Below are positions 1 to 6,382 of a stretch of 11,346 nucleotides of DNA, piece after piece. Both the position numbers and the translations under genes were made by a program. Numbering within the stretch: the first letter of the stretch is position 1; every line of letters begins with the position of its first letter. The notes under the pieces are model-generated. The model searched no databases and was not told the DNA's origin. It saw nothing but the letters and a program-made list of their open reading frames with translations. This DNA is from Lachnospiraceae bacterium (GTDB lineage Bacteria; Bacillota; Clostridia; Lachnospirales; Lachnospiraceae), in the NCBI GenBank assembly GCA_009774535.1, contig VSNY01000128.1, positions 1 to 11,346 of the forward strand. Direction: 5' to 3'.

Positions 1-2
1 GA

Positions 3-1037
3 ATCTTAGCGGCATTTTTCCCGTTTATCGTTATGACGGGCATGCACCATGCGCTGACGCCAATCGGGCTGTCTGCGATTGCGACAGGCGGTTCGGATGC
101 GCTGATCTTCGTATCGCAGGTATGCTCGAATGTGGCACAAAGCGGCGCGTCGCTGGCAGTCGCATTCAAAAGCAAGGATAAGGCGATGAAACAGCTTGCT
201 TCTGCAGCCGGCATTTCCGCTGTAATGGGAATTACAGAGCCTGCTCTTTATGGCGTAACGTTAAAATTAAAACGTCCGGTCGTGGCAGCAGCGCTTGCGG
301 CAGGTATCGGCGGTATTGTCGGCGGTATTCTTCAGGTATCTTTGTATATTGCGCAGAACAGTATTATGGCTGTCCCTGCCTTTATCGGAGAAAAAGGGAT
401 GAGCAACCTGGTTTACGGAATTATTATGATTGCGGTGTCGTTTGTCGGCGCGTTTGTCTTAACGATAGTGATCGGTTTTCAGGATGAAGGGGAACCGTCG
501 CAGGAGACTGGCGCGGCTGAAGCAAAAGGCCCGTCAGCACAGGTACCGCAGGCTGGCCAAAATGGTTCTGCCGGAATCACACGTAAAAATGTGTCTGCTC
601 CGGTAAAAGGAACCATCGTCGAACTGGCGCATGTGCCGGACCAGACATTTTCCGATAAAATACTGGGCGACGGCATTGCCATCCTGCCGGAAGAAGGCAA
701 AGTGTATGCTCCTGCGGACGCCGAAGTAACATGTGTTATGGATACGAAGCACGCAGTCGCGCTCACCTCGGCGCAGGGCCTGGAAATTCTGATTCATGTG
801 GGCCTGGAGACCGTGGAGCTTAAGGGAAAACATTTTACCTCGCATGTGCAGAACGGGGCGAAGGTGAAAGAAGGCGATCTGCTGCTGGAGTTTGATCTGG
901 AAGCACTGAAAAAGGACGGCTATCAGACGGTAACGCCGGTGATTATTACAAATGCGGGTGATTTTGTCAGTGTACTGCCGATGTTAAAAGAAAATGAACA
1001 TGTGGTAAACGGAGACCAGCTGCTGAAAGTGCTGTAA
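3..1037 (+). CDS. Beta-glucoside PTS transporter, EIIC (C-terminal part) and EIIA domains; 5' end outside window
   Basis: Membrane permease that imports a beta-glucoside and phosphorylates it on the way in. The reading frame is open from base 3, upstream of the first ATG at 33, so the gene enters from outside the window and its start, EIIB domain and early EIIC are missing. Visible EIIC features are the MTGMHHAL stretch and the GITEPALYGV motif of the glucose/glucoside superfamily, followed by hydrophobic segments up to about base 480. A Gly/Ala/Gln/Pro-rich linker (about 485-590) leads to a Glc-type EIIA domain (about 590-1035): SAPVKG, KHA (His codon 750-752) and ILIHVGLETV, whose His codon 795-797 is the expected phospho-acceptor. 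The EIIA looks complete. The GH1 hydrolase starts 40 bases downstream, the usual bgl operon order. Regulation upstream is not visible. Substrate specificity within beta-glucosides is inferred from family and neighbour. Confidence 0.93.
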   Translation: MLAAFFPFIVMTGMHHALTPIGLSAIATGGSDALIFVSQVCSNVAQSGASLAVAFKSKDKAMKQLASAAGISAVMGITEPALYGVTLKLKRPVVAAALAAGIGGIVGGILQVSLYIAQNSIMAVPAFIGEKGMSNLVYGIIMIAVSFVGAFVLTIVIGFQDEGEPSQETGAAEAKGPSAQVPQAGQNGSAGITRKNVSAPVKGTIVELAHVPDQTFSDKILGDGIAILPEEGKVYAPADAEVTCVMDTKHAVALTSAQGLEILIHVGLETVELKGKHFTSHVQNGAKVKEGDLLLEFDLEALKKDGYQTVTPVIITNAGDFVSVLPMLKENEHVVNGDQLLKVL

Positions 1038-1077
1038 ACGAAAACTGTATAAAAGAAGGAAGAATGGAGGAAAACGG

Positions 1078-2511
1078 ATGAGAAAAGAAATTACAGGATT
1101 TCCGGATTGATTTTTCTGTGTCGGTGCGACGGCGGCGAACAAGTATGAAGGGGGCTGGGAGGAAGACGGCAGAGGACCTTCGATCGCGGATATTCTGACA
1201 GGCGGAAGTGTAGACAAGGAACGGCGGATTACCCCGCCGGTTCCGCTGGCAGAGGAGTTTTATCCGAATCATGAAGCTTCTGATTTTTATCATCACTGGA
1301 AAGAGGATATCGGCCTGTTTGCGGAAATGGGATTTAAAATGTACCGGATGTCCATTTCGTGGTCCAGGATTTTTCCAAAGGGAGATGAAGAGGAGCCAAA
1401 TGAAGCGGGCCTGCGATTTTACGATCAGGTAATTGACGAGCTGTTAGCGCATGGAATCGAACCAATGGTAACGATTTCCCATTATGAGAATCCGCTGCAT
1501 TTATCTTTGGAATACGGCGGATGGAAAAACCGCAGGCTGGTGGACTTTTATTTGAAGTATACGAAAGTATTGCTGCAACGGTATCAGGGAAAAGTAAAAT
1601 ACTGGCTGACATTTAATGAGATAAATATGCTGACAGAGCCGTTCGGCGCTTATTTCTGCGCAGGAATGGCAGATCCTGCGGATAACAATGAACCGTGCCG
1701 TTTCCAGGCGATGCATCATCAGCTGGTGGCAAGCGCGCTGGCAGTGCGTATGGCGCATGAGATCGACCCGGAAAATCATGTCGGGTGTATGCTGGCTTAT
1801 CATAACGGATATGCTTATACATGCCATCCAAAAGATGTATTTTATGCGCAGCAGTACGGACAGATTCACAATTCCATTGCCGGAGATGTGCATGTGCGTG
1901 GCGCTTATCCTGGATTTGCGCGGAGATATTTTAAAGAGCATGGGATTACGCTTGCTGTCCAGCCGGAAGATGCGCAGATCTTAAAAGCCGGGACAGTGGA
2001 TTTTGTCAGCATCAGTTACTATTCCAGTACATGTGTAAGCATGACGCAGGATGGAGAGACTACGGCCGGAAACGGTACGGCGAATATCAAAAATCCGCAT
2101 CTGGAGACTTCCGACTGGGGATGGCAGATTGACGCGCTGGGGCTGCGTTATGTGCTGAATCAGATTTATGACAGGTACCAGATCCCGATTATCATCGTAG
2201 AAAATGGACTGGGCGCTGTGGATGAAGTGGATGCGGACGGCAGGATTCATGATGTGTACCGCATTGATTATATGAAAAAGCATGTGGAGCAGATGAAGGA
2301 AGCGATACTGGACGGCGTAGATCTGATCGGGTATACGTGCTGGGGTTGTACGGACTTGGTGAGTGCTTCGACCGGGGAGATGAAGAAACGGTACGGACTG
2401 ATTTATGTGGATAAGCATGACGACGGAACGGGAGATCTGGGCAGGAGGCCGAAGGATTCTTTTTATTGGTATCAGAAGGTGATTCGCAGTAATGGGGAGG
2501 ATTTGCGGTAG
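1078..2511 (+). CDS. GH1 6-phospho-beta-glucosidase, interrupted by an in-frame TGA at codon 11
   Basis: Glycoside hydrolase family 1 enzyme expected to split the phosphorylated beta-glucoside delivered by the upstream PTS into glucose 6-phosphate and aglycone. The start at 1078 has a GGAGG site (1066-1070) and gives a 477-residue protein, normal for the family. Visible landmarks are GATAAN/EGGW near the N-terminus, TFNEIN with the acid/base Glu (codon 1618-1620, residue 181), IVENGLG with the nucleophile Glu (2200-2202, residue 375), DWGWQIDALGLR, and KRYGLIYVD with upstream Ser residues, typical of the 6-phosphate-binding clade. The odd point is TGA at 1108-1110, where the family's FP-x-G-F-L-W-G-G-A block predicts a Gly (GGA). 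The next in-frame ATG (1327) would remove about 83 residues of the barrel, so it is unlikely to be a real start. The rest of the frame is undamaged. Either this is a young nonsense mutation or a sequence error; as written it would not yield full-length protein. Confidence 0.88.
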
Positions 2512-2679
2512 ATCCTGCGGGAGGAACAGGAGTCGGAGGTGTTCACCTGCCTGTCCCGCATCGAGAAGTCCTTAAAGGAGCAGGGATTTTCCGTAAAGAG
2601 GGCGGACCGGGAGGACTTAAAGCGCATCCTTGCTGTGTACTATGGGCAGAACGTGACCACGGAGCGGTTCGAGGATAAT
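2512..2679 (+). pseudogene. Coding remnant resembling a conjugation ATPase (VirB4/TrsE-like) N-terminal region
   Basis: The frame directly after the GH1 stop reads ILREEQESEVFTCLSRIEKS, continues through LKEQGFSVKRADREDLKRIL and ends near AVYYGQNVTTERFEDN. There is no start codon with a ribosome site, and the coding character stops around 2679, before the 3' end of the opposing hxlR gene. Codons are strongly C/G-ending (TTC ACC TGC CTG TCC CGC ATC GAG AAG), unlike both neighbours, which suggests a transferred piece cut at both ends. From memory of the family, this string resembles the region before the ATPase core of VirB4/TrsE-type proteins in Firmicute conjugative elements. I could not verify this. 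The remnant character is well supported; the family name is tentative. Confidence 0.35.
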
Positions 2680-2712
2680 GTCCCGCCCGGTTTTTCTGCC
2701 CTGCCTTTTATG

Positions 2713-3045
2713 TTAAATCCTATTTTTATCTCCCCATTCACACATCCCATCTAAAATAGGAATGAGTGATTTTCCGCGCTCTGTCAGGCTGTATTCGACT
2801 TTGGGTGGAATTTGCGGATATTCTTTGCGGTGGACGAGCTTATCTGCTTCCAATTCCTTTAAGGTAGAACTAAGCGTCTTATAAGAAATTTCCCCAATAT
2901 ATTTTTTCATTTCATTAAATCGGACTATGCCAAATTCCATTAGCGTATAAAGAATTGTCATTTTGTATTTTCCGTTGATGAGGGATAATGTGTAGCTAAA
3001 ACCCGTTGTTTCCAGGCATTCTTGTGATATGCAGCGTTCGCCCAT
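2713..3045 (-). CDS. HxlR-family winged-helix transcriptional regulator
   Basis: A 110-residue DNA-binding regulator of the MarR-like HxlR family. The family core is clear: SLINGKYKMTILYTLMEFGIVRFNEMKKYI (about residues 21-50), the recognition helix region ISYKTLSSTLKELE (about 53-66), the wing VHRKEYPQIPPKVEYSLTERGKSL (about 71-94) and the terminal EWG. The start at 3045 is preceded on the minus strand by AAAGGAGA. Cys5 and Cys10 lie before the helix-turn-helix. YodB/HypR-type members sense quinones or thiol stress through an N-terminal Cys, so a redox-sensing role is a reasonable inference. A strong promoter (3136-3164) and palindromes (3064-3113) lie just upstream and point to autoregulation. 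The divergent + strand genes encode an exporter remnant and flavin reductases, the usual target class. The gene itself appears intact. Confidence 0.92.
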   Translation of the reverse strand: MGERCISQECLETTGFSYTLSLINGKYKMTILYTLMEFGIVRFNEMKKYIGEISYKTLSSTLKELEADKLVHRKEYPQIPPKVEYSLTERGKSLIPILDGMCEWGDKNRI

Positions 3046-3063
3046 TTTTACGCTCTCCTTTAG

Positions 3064-3113
3064 GTAAGTATATAACTCTTATGTTGGTATCGCACTTAAA
3101 GGTGCGTACTTAC
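3064..3113. promoter_or_regulatory. Nested inverted repeats, probable HxlR operator
   Basis: Two inverted repeats sit between hxlR and its promoter. CGCAC (3091-3095) and GTGCG (3102-3106) are perfect arms around a 6-base TTAAAG centre. Outside them, GTAAGTA (3064-3070) pairs with TACTTAC (3107-3113), 36 bases apart. The right arm also overlaps a weak -35 position (3109-3114) for the + strand promoter. HxlR dimers bind palindromic sites near their own promoters, so this is a plausible autoregulatory and divergent operator. The repeats are seen directly; the binding role is inferred. Confidence 0.55.
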
Positions 3114-3131
3114 TTTCTGTTTTATTCTCGC

Positions 3132-3143
3132 TATAATTATAAT
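3132..3143 (+). promoter_or_regulatory. Possible divergent -10 boxes for the MATE/reductase operon
   Basis: Two adjacent TATAAT hexamers (3132-3137 and 3138-3143) are on the + strand, sharing sequence with the hxlR -10 box. The matching -35 position for the first (3109-3114, CTTACT) is weak and falls on the palindrome arm, as expected for a repressor-controlled promoter. Use of this promoter is an inference. Confidence 0.35.
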
Positions 3144-3164
3144 ATCAGCAGCAGGAAAAGTCAA
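3136..3164 (-). promoter_or_regulatory. Sigma-A-type promoter for hxlR
   Basis: Read on the minus strand, TTGACT (3164-3159) is separated by exactly 17 bases from TATAAT (3141-3136), a near-consensus promoter about 90 bases upstream of the hxlR start. The -35 box lies in the loop of a small perfect hairpin, GCAGGA (3151-3156) with TCCTGC (3165-3170). The palindromes at 3064-3113 would lie in the transcribed leader. Confidence 0.7.
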
Positions 3165-3170
3165 TCCTGC

Positions 3171-3348
3171 AGGTAAGAAGGCACAGACATGCGAATGAGA
3201 GGGCAGGCGCTTACGGTACAAAATATTTGCACAGATTACTGTGGGGCTTGGGAGGAACTACCCCAATCTTCCGGCGCGTCCTCTGTACATGCTTTTTGGC
3301 ATCCGGGAGAAGTTTTACCAGAGCTGACCCGATACCATTCAGAAATAA
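3171..3348 (+). other. Unrecognised stretch between the divergent promoter and the MATE remnant
   Basis: No intact gene is supported here. An open frame begins at 3189 (MRMRGQALTVQN...), but it has no good ribosome site and from about 3412 it overlaps the MATE fragment out of frame. Another frame, ending at the TGA of 3324-3326, reads like coding sequence (ITVGLGRNYPNLPARPLYML, then FGIREKFYQS) but I do not recognise it. In an intact locus this position should hold the MATE N-terminus, so it is probably foreign or rearranged sequence. Confidence 0.4.
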
Positions 3349-3944
3349 CCGTCACAAGTAGAACAGTGGAGAAAGTGGAGAACAGGCGGGTATGCCGGAA
3401 GTGCTTTTTTTATGATTTTAATTATATCGGCGGCAGTAACTCCCCTGCTTTTGATGAACCGGGAAAAAATACTATACTTGCTGGGCGGCAGCAAAGATAT
3501 GTACCCTTACGCAGAAACTTATTTTACAATATATATCTGCGGGACTTTTGCATCGCTTCTTGGGTGCGGGCTGAACCAGTTTATTCTGGCACAGGTGTTC
3601 GCAGGATTTTTCTTGAAGGAGTCAGGCACAATACAGTTGGCCGCGTGCAGTATCCGTATGTATACGTTTGCATTGCTTGGTATTGCGGTACAGTATGCCC
3701 TGGCAGATGGCCTGACTGTAATGGGAAAGGTCAAATATGCGCTTCCGCTGTCGCTATTTCGTAAAATGGTATATATGATATGCCTTTGCATTCTGCCGTT
3801 GTATCTGGATATACGATATATTTTTTTGCAGGGGCGATATCAGATGCGGTGGGTGCTTTATTCAGCCTGATATTGTTTTGGGGTATGGTCAATCCTGGAA
3901 TTAGGAGTGAATTGAGTAAAGAAAGAGGAGGAATCGTTGTATGA
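3349..3944 (+). pseudogene. MATE-family efflux transporter remnant (5' truncation, internal deletion, frameshift)
   Basis: Pieces of a multidrug and toxin extrusion (MATE) transporter, a 12-helix exporter normally near 450 residues. From about 3391 the frame reads GYAGSAFFMILIISAAVTPLLL and then YPYAETYFTIYICGTFASLL to GLNQFILAQ, corresponding to the first third of a MATE protein. It then jumps directly to VFAGFFLKESGTIQLAACSIRMY and ALADGLTVMGKVKYALPLSLFRKMVY, which belongs in the last third, so roughly 170 or more residues are missing. At 3821-3827 a run of seven Ts breaks the frame. One more T would restore IFFAGAISDAVGALFSLILF and a stop at 3942-3944. That original stop overlaps the next ATG by four bases, so the gene was translationally coupled to the reductase. 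Upstream of 3349 the frame is closed and the N-terminus is gone. Non-functional as written. Confidence 0.8.
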
Positions 3945-4486
3945 GTAAGAAAATTGTTGTTATTACGGGAAGCCCGCGTAAAAATGGTAACAGTTTTGCC
4001 ATGACGGAGGCTTTTATCAAAGCGGCGGAGGAGAAGGGGCATACAGTTACCAGGTTTGATGCCGCCATGAAAAAAGTAGGCGGATGCCATGCCTGCGAAA
4101 ACTGCTATTCCACAGGGAAGGCCTGTATCTTTGATGATGACTTCAATACGATAGCACCGGCAATCCTGGAGGCGGATGCTATTGTGTTTACGATGCCGGT
4201 CTACTGGTATTCCATCCCGGCGCAGATTAAGGGCGTCATTGACCGGATATTTTCTCTTGTCGTAGGCGGAAAAGATATTGCAGGCAAGGAATGCGCGCTG
4301 ATTGCCTGCTGTGAGGAGGAAGATATGTCGGTCATGGATGGGGTGCGTATCCCGATGGAGCGTATGTGCGCCCTGAACAAATGGAAGATGGTAGACGAGG
4401 TTCTGATCCCCGGCGTGCTGAATGTGGGTGATATTGACAAAACGGACGGCTGCAAAAGGGCGGCGGCTCTGGCTGATGCGATTTAG
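3941..4486 (+). CDS. Flavodoxin-family NAD(P)H reductase with iron-sulfur-flavoprotein-like cysteine motif
   Basis: A 181-residue cytoplasmic flavoprotein of the NADPH-dependent FMN reductase / flavodoxin-fold family. The N-terminus KIVVITGSPRKNGNS is the beta1-loop that binds the FMN phosphate. PVYWYSIPAQIKGVIDRIFS (about residues 87-106) is the conserved second flavin loop and helix. Cysteines 49, 52, 55 and 62 form C-x2-C-x2-C-x6-C, close to the compact 4Fe-4S motif of archaeal iron-sulfur flavoprotein (Isf), so an electron-transfer role is possible. Cluster binding is inferred. The start at 3941 follows GAGGAGGAATC and overlaps the old MATE stop (ATGA), indicating co-transcription from the HxlR-controlled region. 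A second family member follows after 9 bases. Likely substrates are quinones, flavins or nitro compounds; the sequence does not show which. Confidence 0.88.
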   Translation: MSKKIVVITGSPRKNGNSFAMTEAFIKAAEEKGHTVTRFDAAMKKVGGCHACENCYSTGKACIFDDDFNTIAPAILEADAIVFTMPVYWYSIPAQIKGVIDRIFSLVVGGKDIAGKECALIACCEEEDMSVMDGVRIPMERMCALNKWKMVDEVLIPGVLNVGDIDKTDGCKRAAALADAI

Positions 4487-4495
4487 GAGGAAGAT

Positions 4496-5047
4496 ATGGG
4501 AAAGAAGGTTGTCATTTTGAATGGAAGCCCCAGGAGGGCAGGAAATACAGCAGCCCTGGCTGCGGAACTTACCAGGGGCGCGGAAGAAGCGGGAAATACG
4601 GTTGTGGAATTTTTTCTGGACAGCATGGATATTCATGGCTGCAAGGGATGTTTCGGCGGACACAGCAGCAGGGAATGCCCATGTGTCCAAAAGGATGACA
4701 TGGACAAAATATACCCGGCAGTGAAAGATTGCGATGTGGTCGTGCTTGCCACGCCTCTGTATTACTGGAATATGAGCGGGCAGCTCCGGATAGCTGTTGA
4801 CCGCCTGTTTGCATTGGAGGAGGGGGATGGGAATCTGCTCAGAGGACACGGGAGAGCCTGCGCACTTCTGATGGCGGCGGAAGGGCATGGTTTTGAAGAT
4901 GTTGTTCTTTACTATGACCATCTGATGGAACATTTAAAATGGAAAAATCTTGGTCATGTGCTTGCCGGAGGGAATGGAAACGCAGGCGATATTAAGGGGA
5001 AGCCTGAACTGCAAAAAGCCTATGAGCTTGGGAAATCGATCCAATAG
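4496..5047 (+). CDS. Second flavodoxin-family NAD(P)H-dependent reductase
   Basis: A 183-residue paralogue of the preceding gene with the same fold signatures: KKVVILNGSPRRAGNTAAL at the N-terminus for FMN phosphate, and TPLYYWNMSGQLRIAVDRLF (about residues 85-104) for the flavin ring loop. The start at 4496 has GGAGG only a few bases upstream, and that site overlaps the stop of the previous gene, so the two are tightly coupled. The cysteine pattern differs: Cys49 and Cys52 are kept, then Cys61 and Cys63, and the third position of the first gene's motif is Gly-rich. An Isf-type cluster is therefore less certain. The two proteins may form a redox pair, which is an inference. The gene is intact and of normal length. 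Confidence 0.88.
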   Translation: MGKKVVILNGSPRRAGNTAALAAELTRGAEEAGNTVVEFFLDSMDIHGCKGCFGGHSSRECPCVQKDDMDKIYPAVKDCDVVVLATPLYYWNMSGQLRIAVDRLFALEEGDGNLLRGHGRACALLMAAEGHGFEDVVLYYDHLMEHLKWKNLGHVLAGGNGNAGDIKGKPELQKAYELGKSIQ

Positions 5048-5072
5048 ATTTAAAGAAAGGGAGGATGATGGG

Positions 5073-5153
5073 ATGGATTTTTTACAGCTTGTGACAGACC
5101 GTCCGATTGAGCAGGAAAAAAGGAGAAGATTTATGATGGTAGTAAAATTATAG
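5073..5153 (+). pseudogene. Nitroreductase-family N-terminal remnant (26 codons)
   Basis: A short frame with a good ribosome site (AAAGGGAGG just upstream, 5056-5064) reads MDFLQLV, then TDRPIEQEKRRRFMMVVKL and stops. MDFLQLV is a typical nitroreductase-family beginning, and DRPIEQEK resembles a segment about 15-20 residues into those proteins, normally after a YSVR-type block that is absent here. This looks like a nitroreductase gene with an internal deletion and loss of its 3' end. It lies 25 bases after the second flavoreductase, where a third redox enzyme of the operon would be expected. It is too short for a functional enzyme, and the family call rests on two short matches. Confidence 0.4.
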
Positions 5154-5620
5154 GAGTTTATATTGACAAAATGGGTCAGTCTGCCTTGTGTGGATTGGCC
5201 TTTTTAAGTTGCATTATCGAAAATTGTTGATGAAGAAAATTGAAAATTTTTATCTTTCTTCTCAAAAACTTTCCGGTTTGGTATAGCGGAAAACGTTCTG
5301 GTATAAGCGAGGAGGTGAAAACCAGCCGCGATCAAATCAGAATAAAGCAATTTGGTGAAATGTCAAGAGGAAAATAAAAAAGATTTTCTGGAAGAAGTGT
5401 AACTTTCATAGGCCTACGGCTTGATCAGAACGTAAGTTTGGCATTTCGCTATAGATTACCTATTCTTTTCCACAGAGCAGAGTTTGCCGGTTTTGTTAGA
5501 CGGTCAGGATAAACTTAAGAAATAATATGGGAATTAATAAAAAATATAATTTTAGGACTGTCTTTTTCTTCTGGTTCTTGACCTAATGATTAAAATGATT
5601 ATGCATTCGGAGGGAAAAAT
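5154..5620. other. Non-coding or degenerate stretch, no gene recognised
   Basis: All frames are broken every few dozen codons, and I recognise no protein, RNA gene or clear terminator. AT-rich patches occur at 5221-5270 and 5518-5570. A TTGACA at 5164-5169 lacks a usable -10 box. AGGAGG at 5310-5315 is not followed by a properly spaced start. It appears to be decayed sequence between the redox operon and the transposase remnant. Confidence 0.5.
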
Positions 5621-5884
5621 ATGGCTAAATTGCAGTGCCGGCAAATGCAAATGAATGGGCAGAAATAGAGGTTTTTGCTAAAAAGAAGGAAAAATGGCTG
5701 CGCCAGCACCTGGATCTTCCAAACGGAATACCTACGGATGACACATGCCGTATTGTGTAAGGAAGGCGGTTATAAGAAAACTGCAGAACCGCAACAGGGC
5801 GGAACGGCTACACGGGAATATTACATAACAGAGGATACGGACTGGTTCAGTGAGAAAAAGAAATGGAAAGGGCTTACGAGCTAA
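5621..5884 (+). pseudogene. ISAs1-family transposase remnant
   Basis: Broken pieces of a DDE transposase of the ISAs1 (H-repeat-associated) family, normally near 370 residues. ATG 5621 with GGAGGG upstream gives MAKLQ, then the frame shifts. From 5632 another frame reads AVPANANEWAEIEVFAKKKE, then KWLRQHLDLPNGIPTDDTCRIV, the N-terminal domain. After the TAA at 5758-5760 a third piece (frame from 5759) reads KEGGYKKTAEPQQGGTATRE and YYITEDTDWFSEKKKWKGLTS, which belongs in the second half of these transposases. The stretch between, including most of the catalytic core, is deleted and the C-terminus is missing. A few more family-like codons (SIGFKRKV) may follow the TAA at 5882. I could not identify terminal inverted repeats. 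Inactive. Confidence 0.72.
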
Positions 5885-6280
5885 AGTATTGGATTCAAAC
5901 GGAAAGTCTTCCTAAAGATAGAGCATTTCTTTATAAATTTATTTGAAAAATTAGCATCTGCTGGTTCTTTTTAAAATAACCTTTTATAAGTTTATCCTGG
6001 ATTTTTATTGTTAAATAGTTTATTTTGCGATACAATTAAGTATAGTTCGTAAAAAGTTTATTGGAGGAACTGTACAAGGTTATAGCAGATCATGATTAAA
6101 GAGCAGAGTGCAGTCAGAACTGTCGGCCAGGTGGTAATGCGTTTTGTAAATTCTAATCACTGAAAGCGAGGATGAAAAATGGCATCTGTGCGGATACATT
6201 CCGGCCAATTTAGAATAGGGTGTATGGCTGTCCTGCTGAAAAGGCTGCAAGAGAAACCGTCGCTATAGGCTGCTGTTTCT
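5885..6280. other. Degenerate region with coding-like scraps
   Basis: No intact gene is supported. Coding-like scraps exist: MIKEQSAVRTVGQVVMRFVN from 6092, and in another frame ILITESEDEKWHLCGYIPAN ending at the TAG of 6216-6218. Neither has a well-placed ribosome site (GGAGG at 6064-6068 has no start codon nearby). They could be parts of one decayed gene with a frameshift, which I do not recognise. Confidence 0.4.
6008..6036 (+). promoter_or_regulatory. Promoter-like sequence without an obvious gene
   Basis: TTGTTA (6008-6013), a 17-base spacer and TACAAT (6031-6036) match a sigma-A promoter well. The first plausible gene start is 346 bases downstream at 6383, with only degenerate sequence between. 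It may once have served the decayed gene there, or could drive a long leader into the defence-like genes. Confidence 0.4.
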
Positions 6281-6310
6281 TTTACAGTACGCAGATACGA
6301 TTGATAGAAT
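6281..6310 (+). promoter_or_regulatory. Candidate promoter for the 6383-8978 genes
   Basis: TTTACA (6281-6286) and TAGAAT (6305-6310) are separated by 18 bases. The -10 box lies about 72 bases upstream of the chosen start at 6383, a normal position. It is a better-placed candidate than the one at 6008-6036. Confidence 0.45.
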
Positions 6311-6382
6311 GGGCGTTGTTCAATGACAGGATGCAGGGCCTATGAGAACGAAGTGGATAAAAGGTACGAGGAGAGATTTGGT

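Noticed and set aside
1108..1110. TGA read as selenocysteine or a reassigned codon
   Set aside because: The family expects Gly there, no selenocysteine insertion hairpin is apparent, and other genes here use TGA as a normal stop (for example 10414-10416 and 9676-9678).
1327..2511. GH1 gene starting at the internal ATG 1327
   Set aside because: This removes the first 83 residues including the conserved GATAAN/EGGW part of the barrel, and clear GH1 coding sequence continues upstream to 1078.
2539..2754. Independent 71-residue + strand gene
   Set aside because: No ribosome-site-supported start, and its tail is only antisense to the end of hxlR. Better explained as a remnant.
3731..4933. 400-residue open frame on the minus strand
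   Set aside because: It lies opposite the MATE remnant and both flavoreductases, has low-complexity His/Cys/Arg-rich composition with no family features, and conflicts with clearly real + strand genes. It is a shadow frame.
5164..5192. TTGACA as a promoter after the nitroreductase remnant
   Set aside because: The hexamer 17 bases downstream (TTGTGT) is not a credible -10 box and no gene follows.
6250..6284. Hairpin AGAAAC/GTTTCT with following T-rich bases as a terminator
   Set aside because: Only six base pairs with a 17-base loop and no GC-rich stem; too weak to call.
5154..6320. CRISPR array or tRNA in the gene-poor stretch
   Set aside because: No regularly spaced direct repeats and no cloverleaf with a TTCGANTC-type arm were seen by eye.
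6323..6382. Longer N-terminus for the FADPDN protein from ATG 6323
   Set aside because: ATG 6383 has a well-spaced GAGGAGAG and begins with the MKNQY-GD family start; the 20 extra residues look unrelated.
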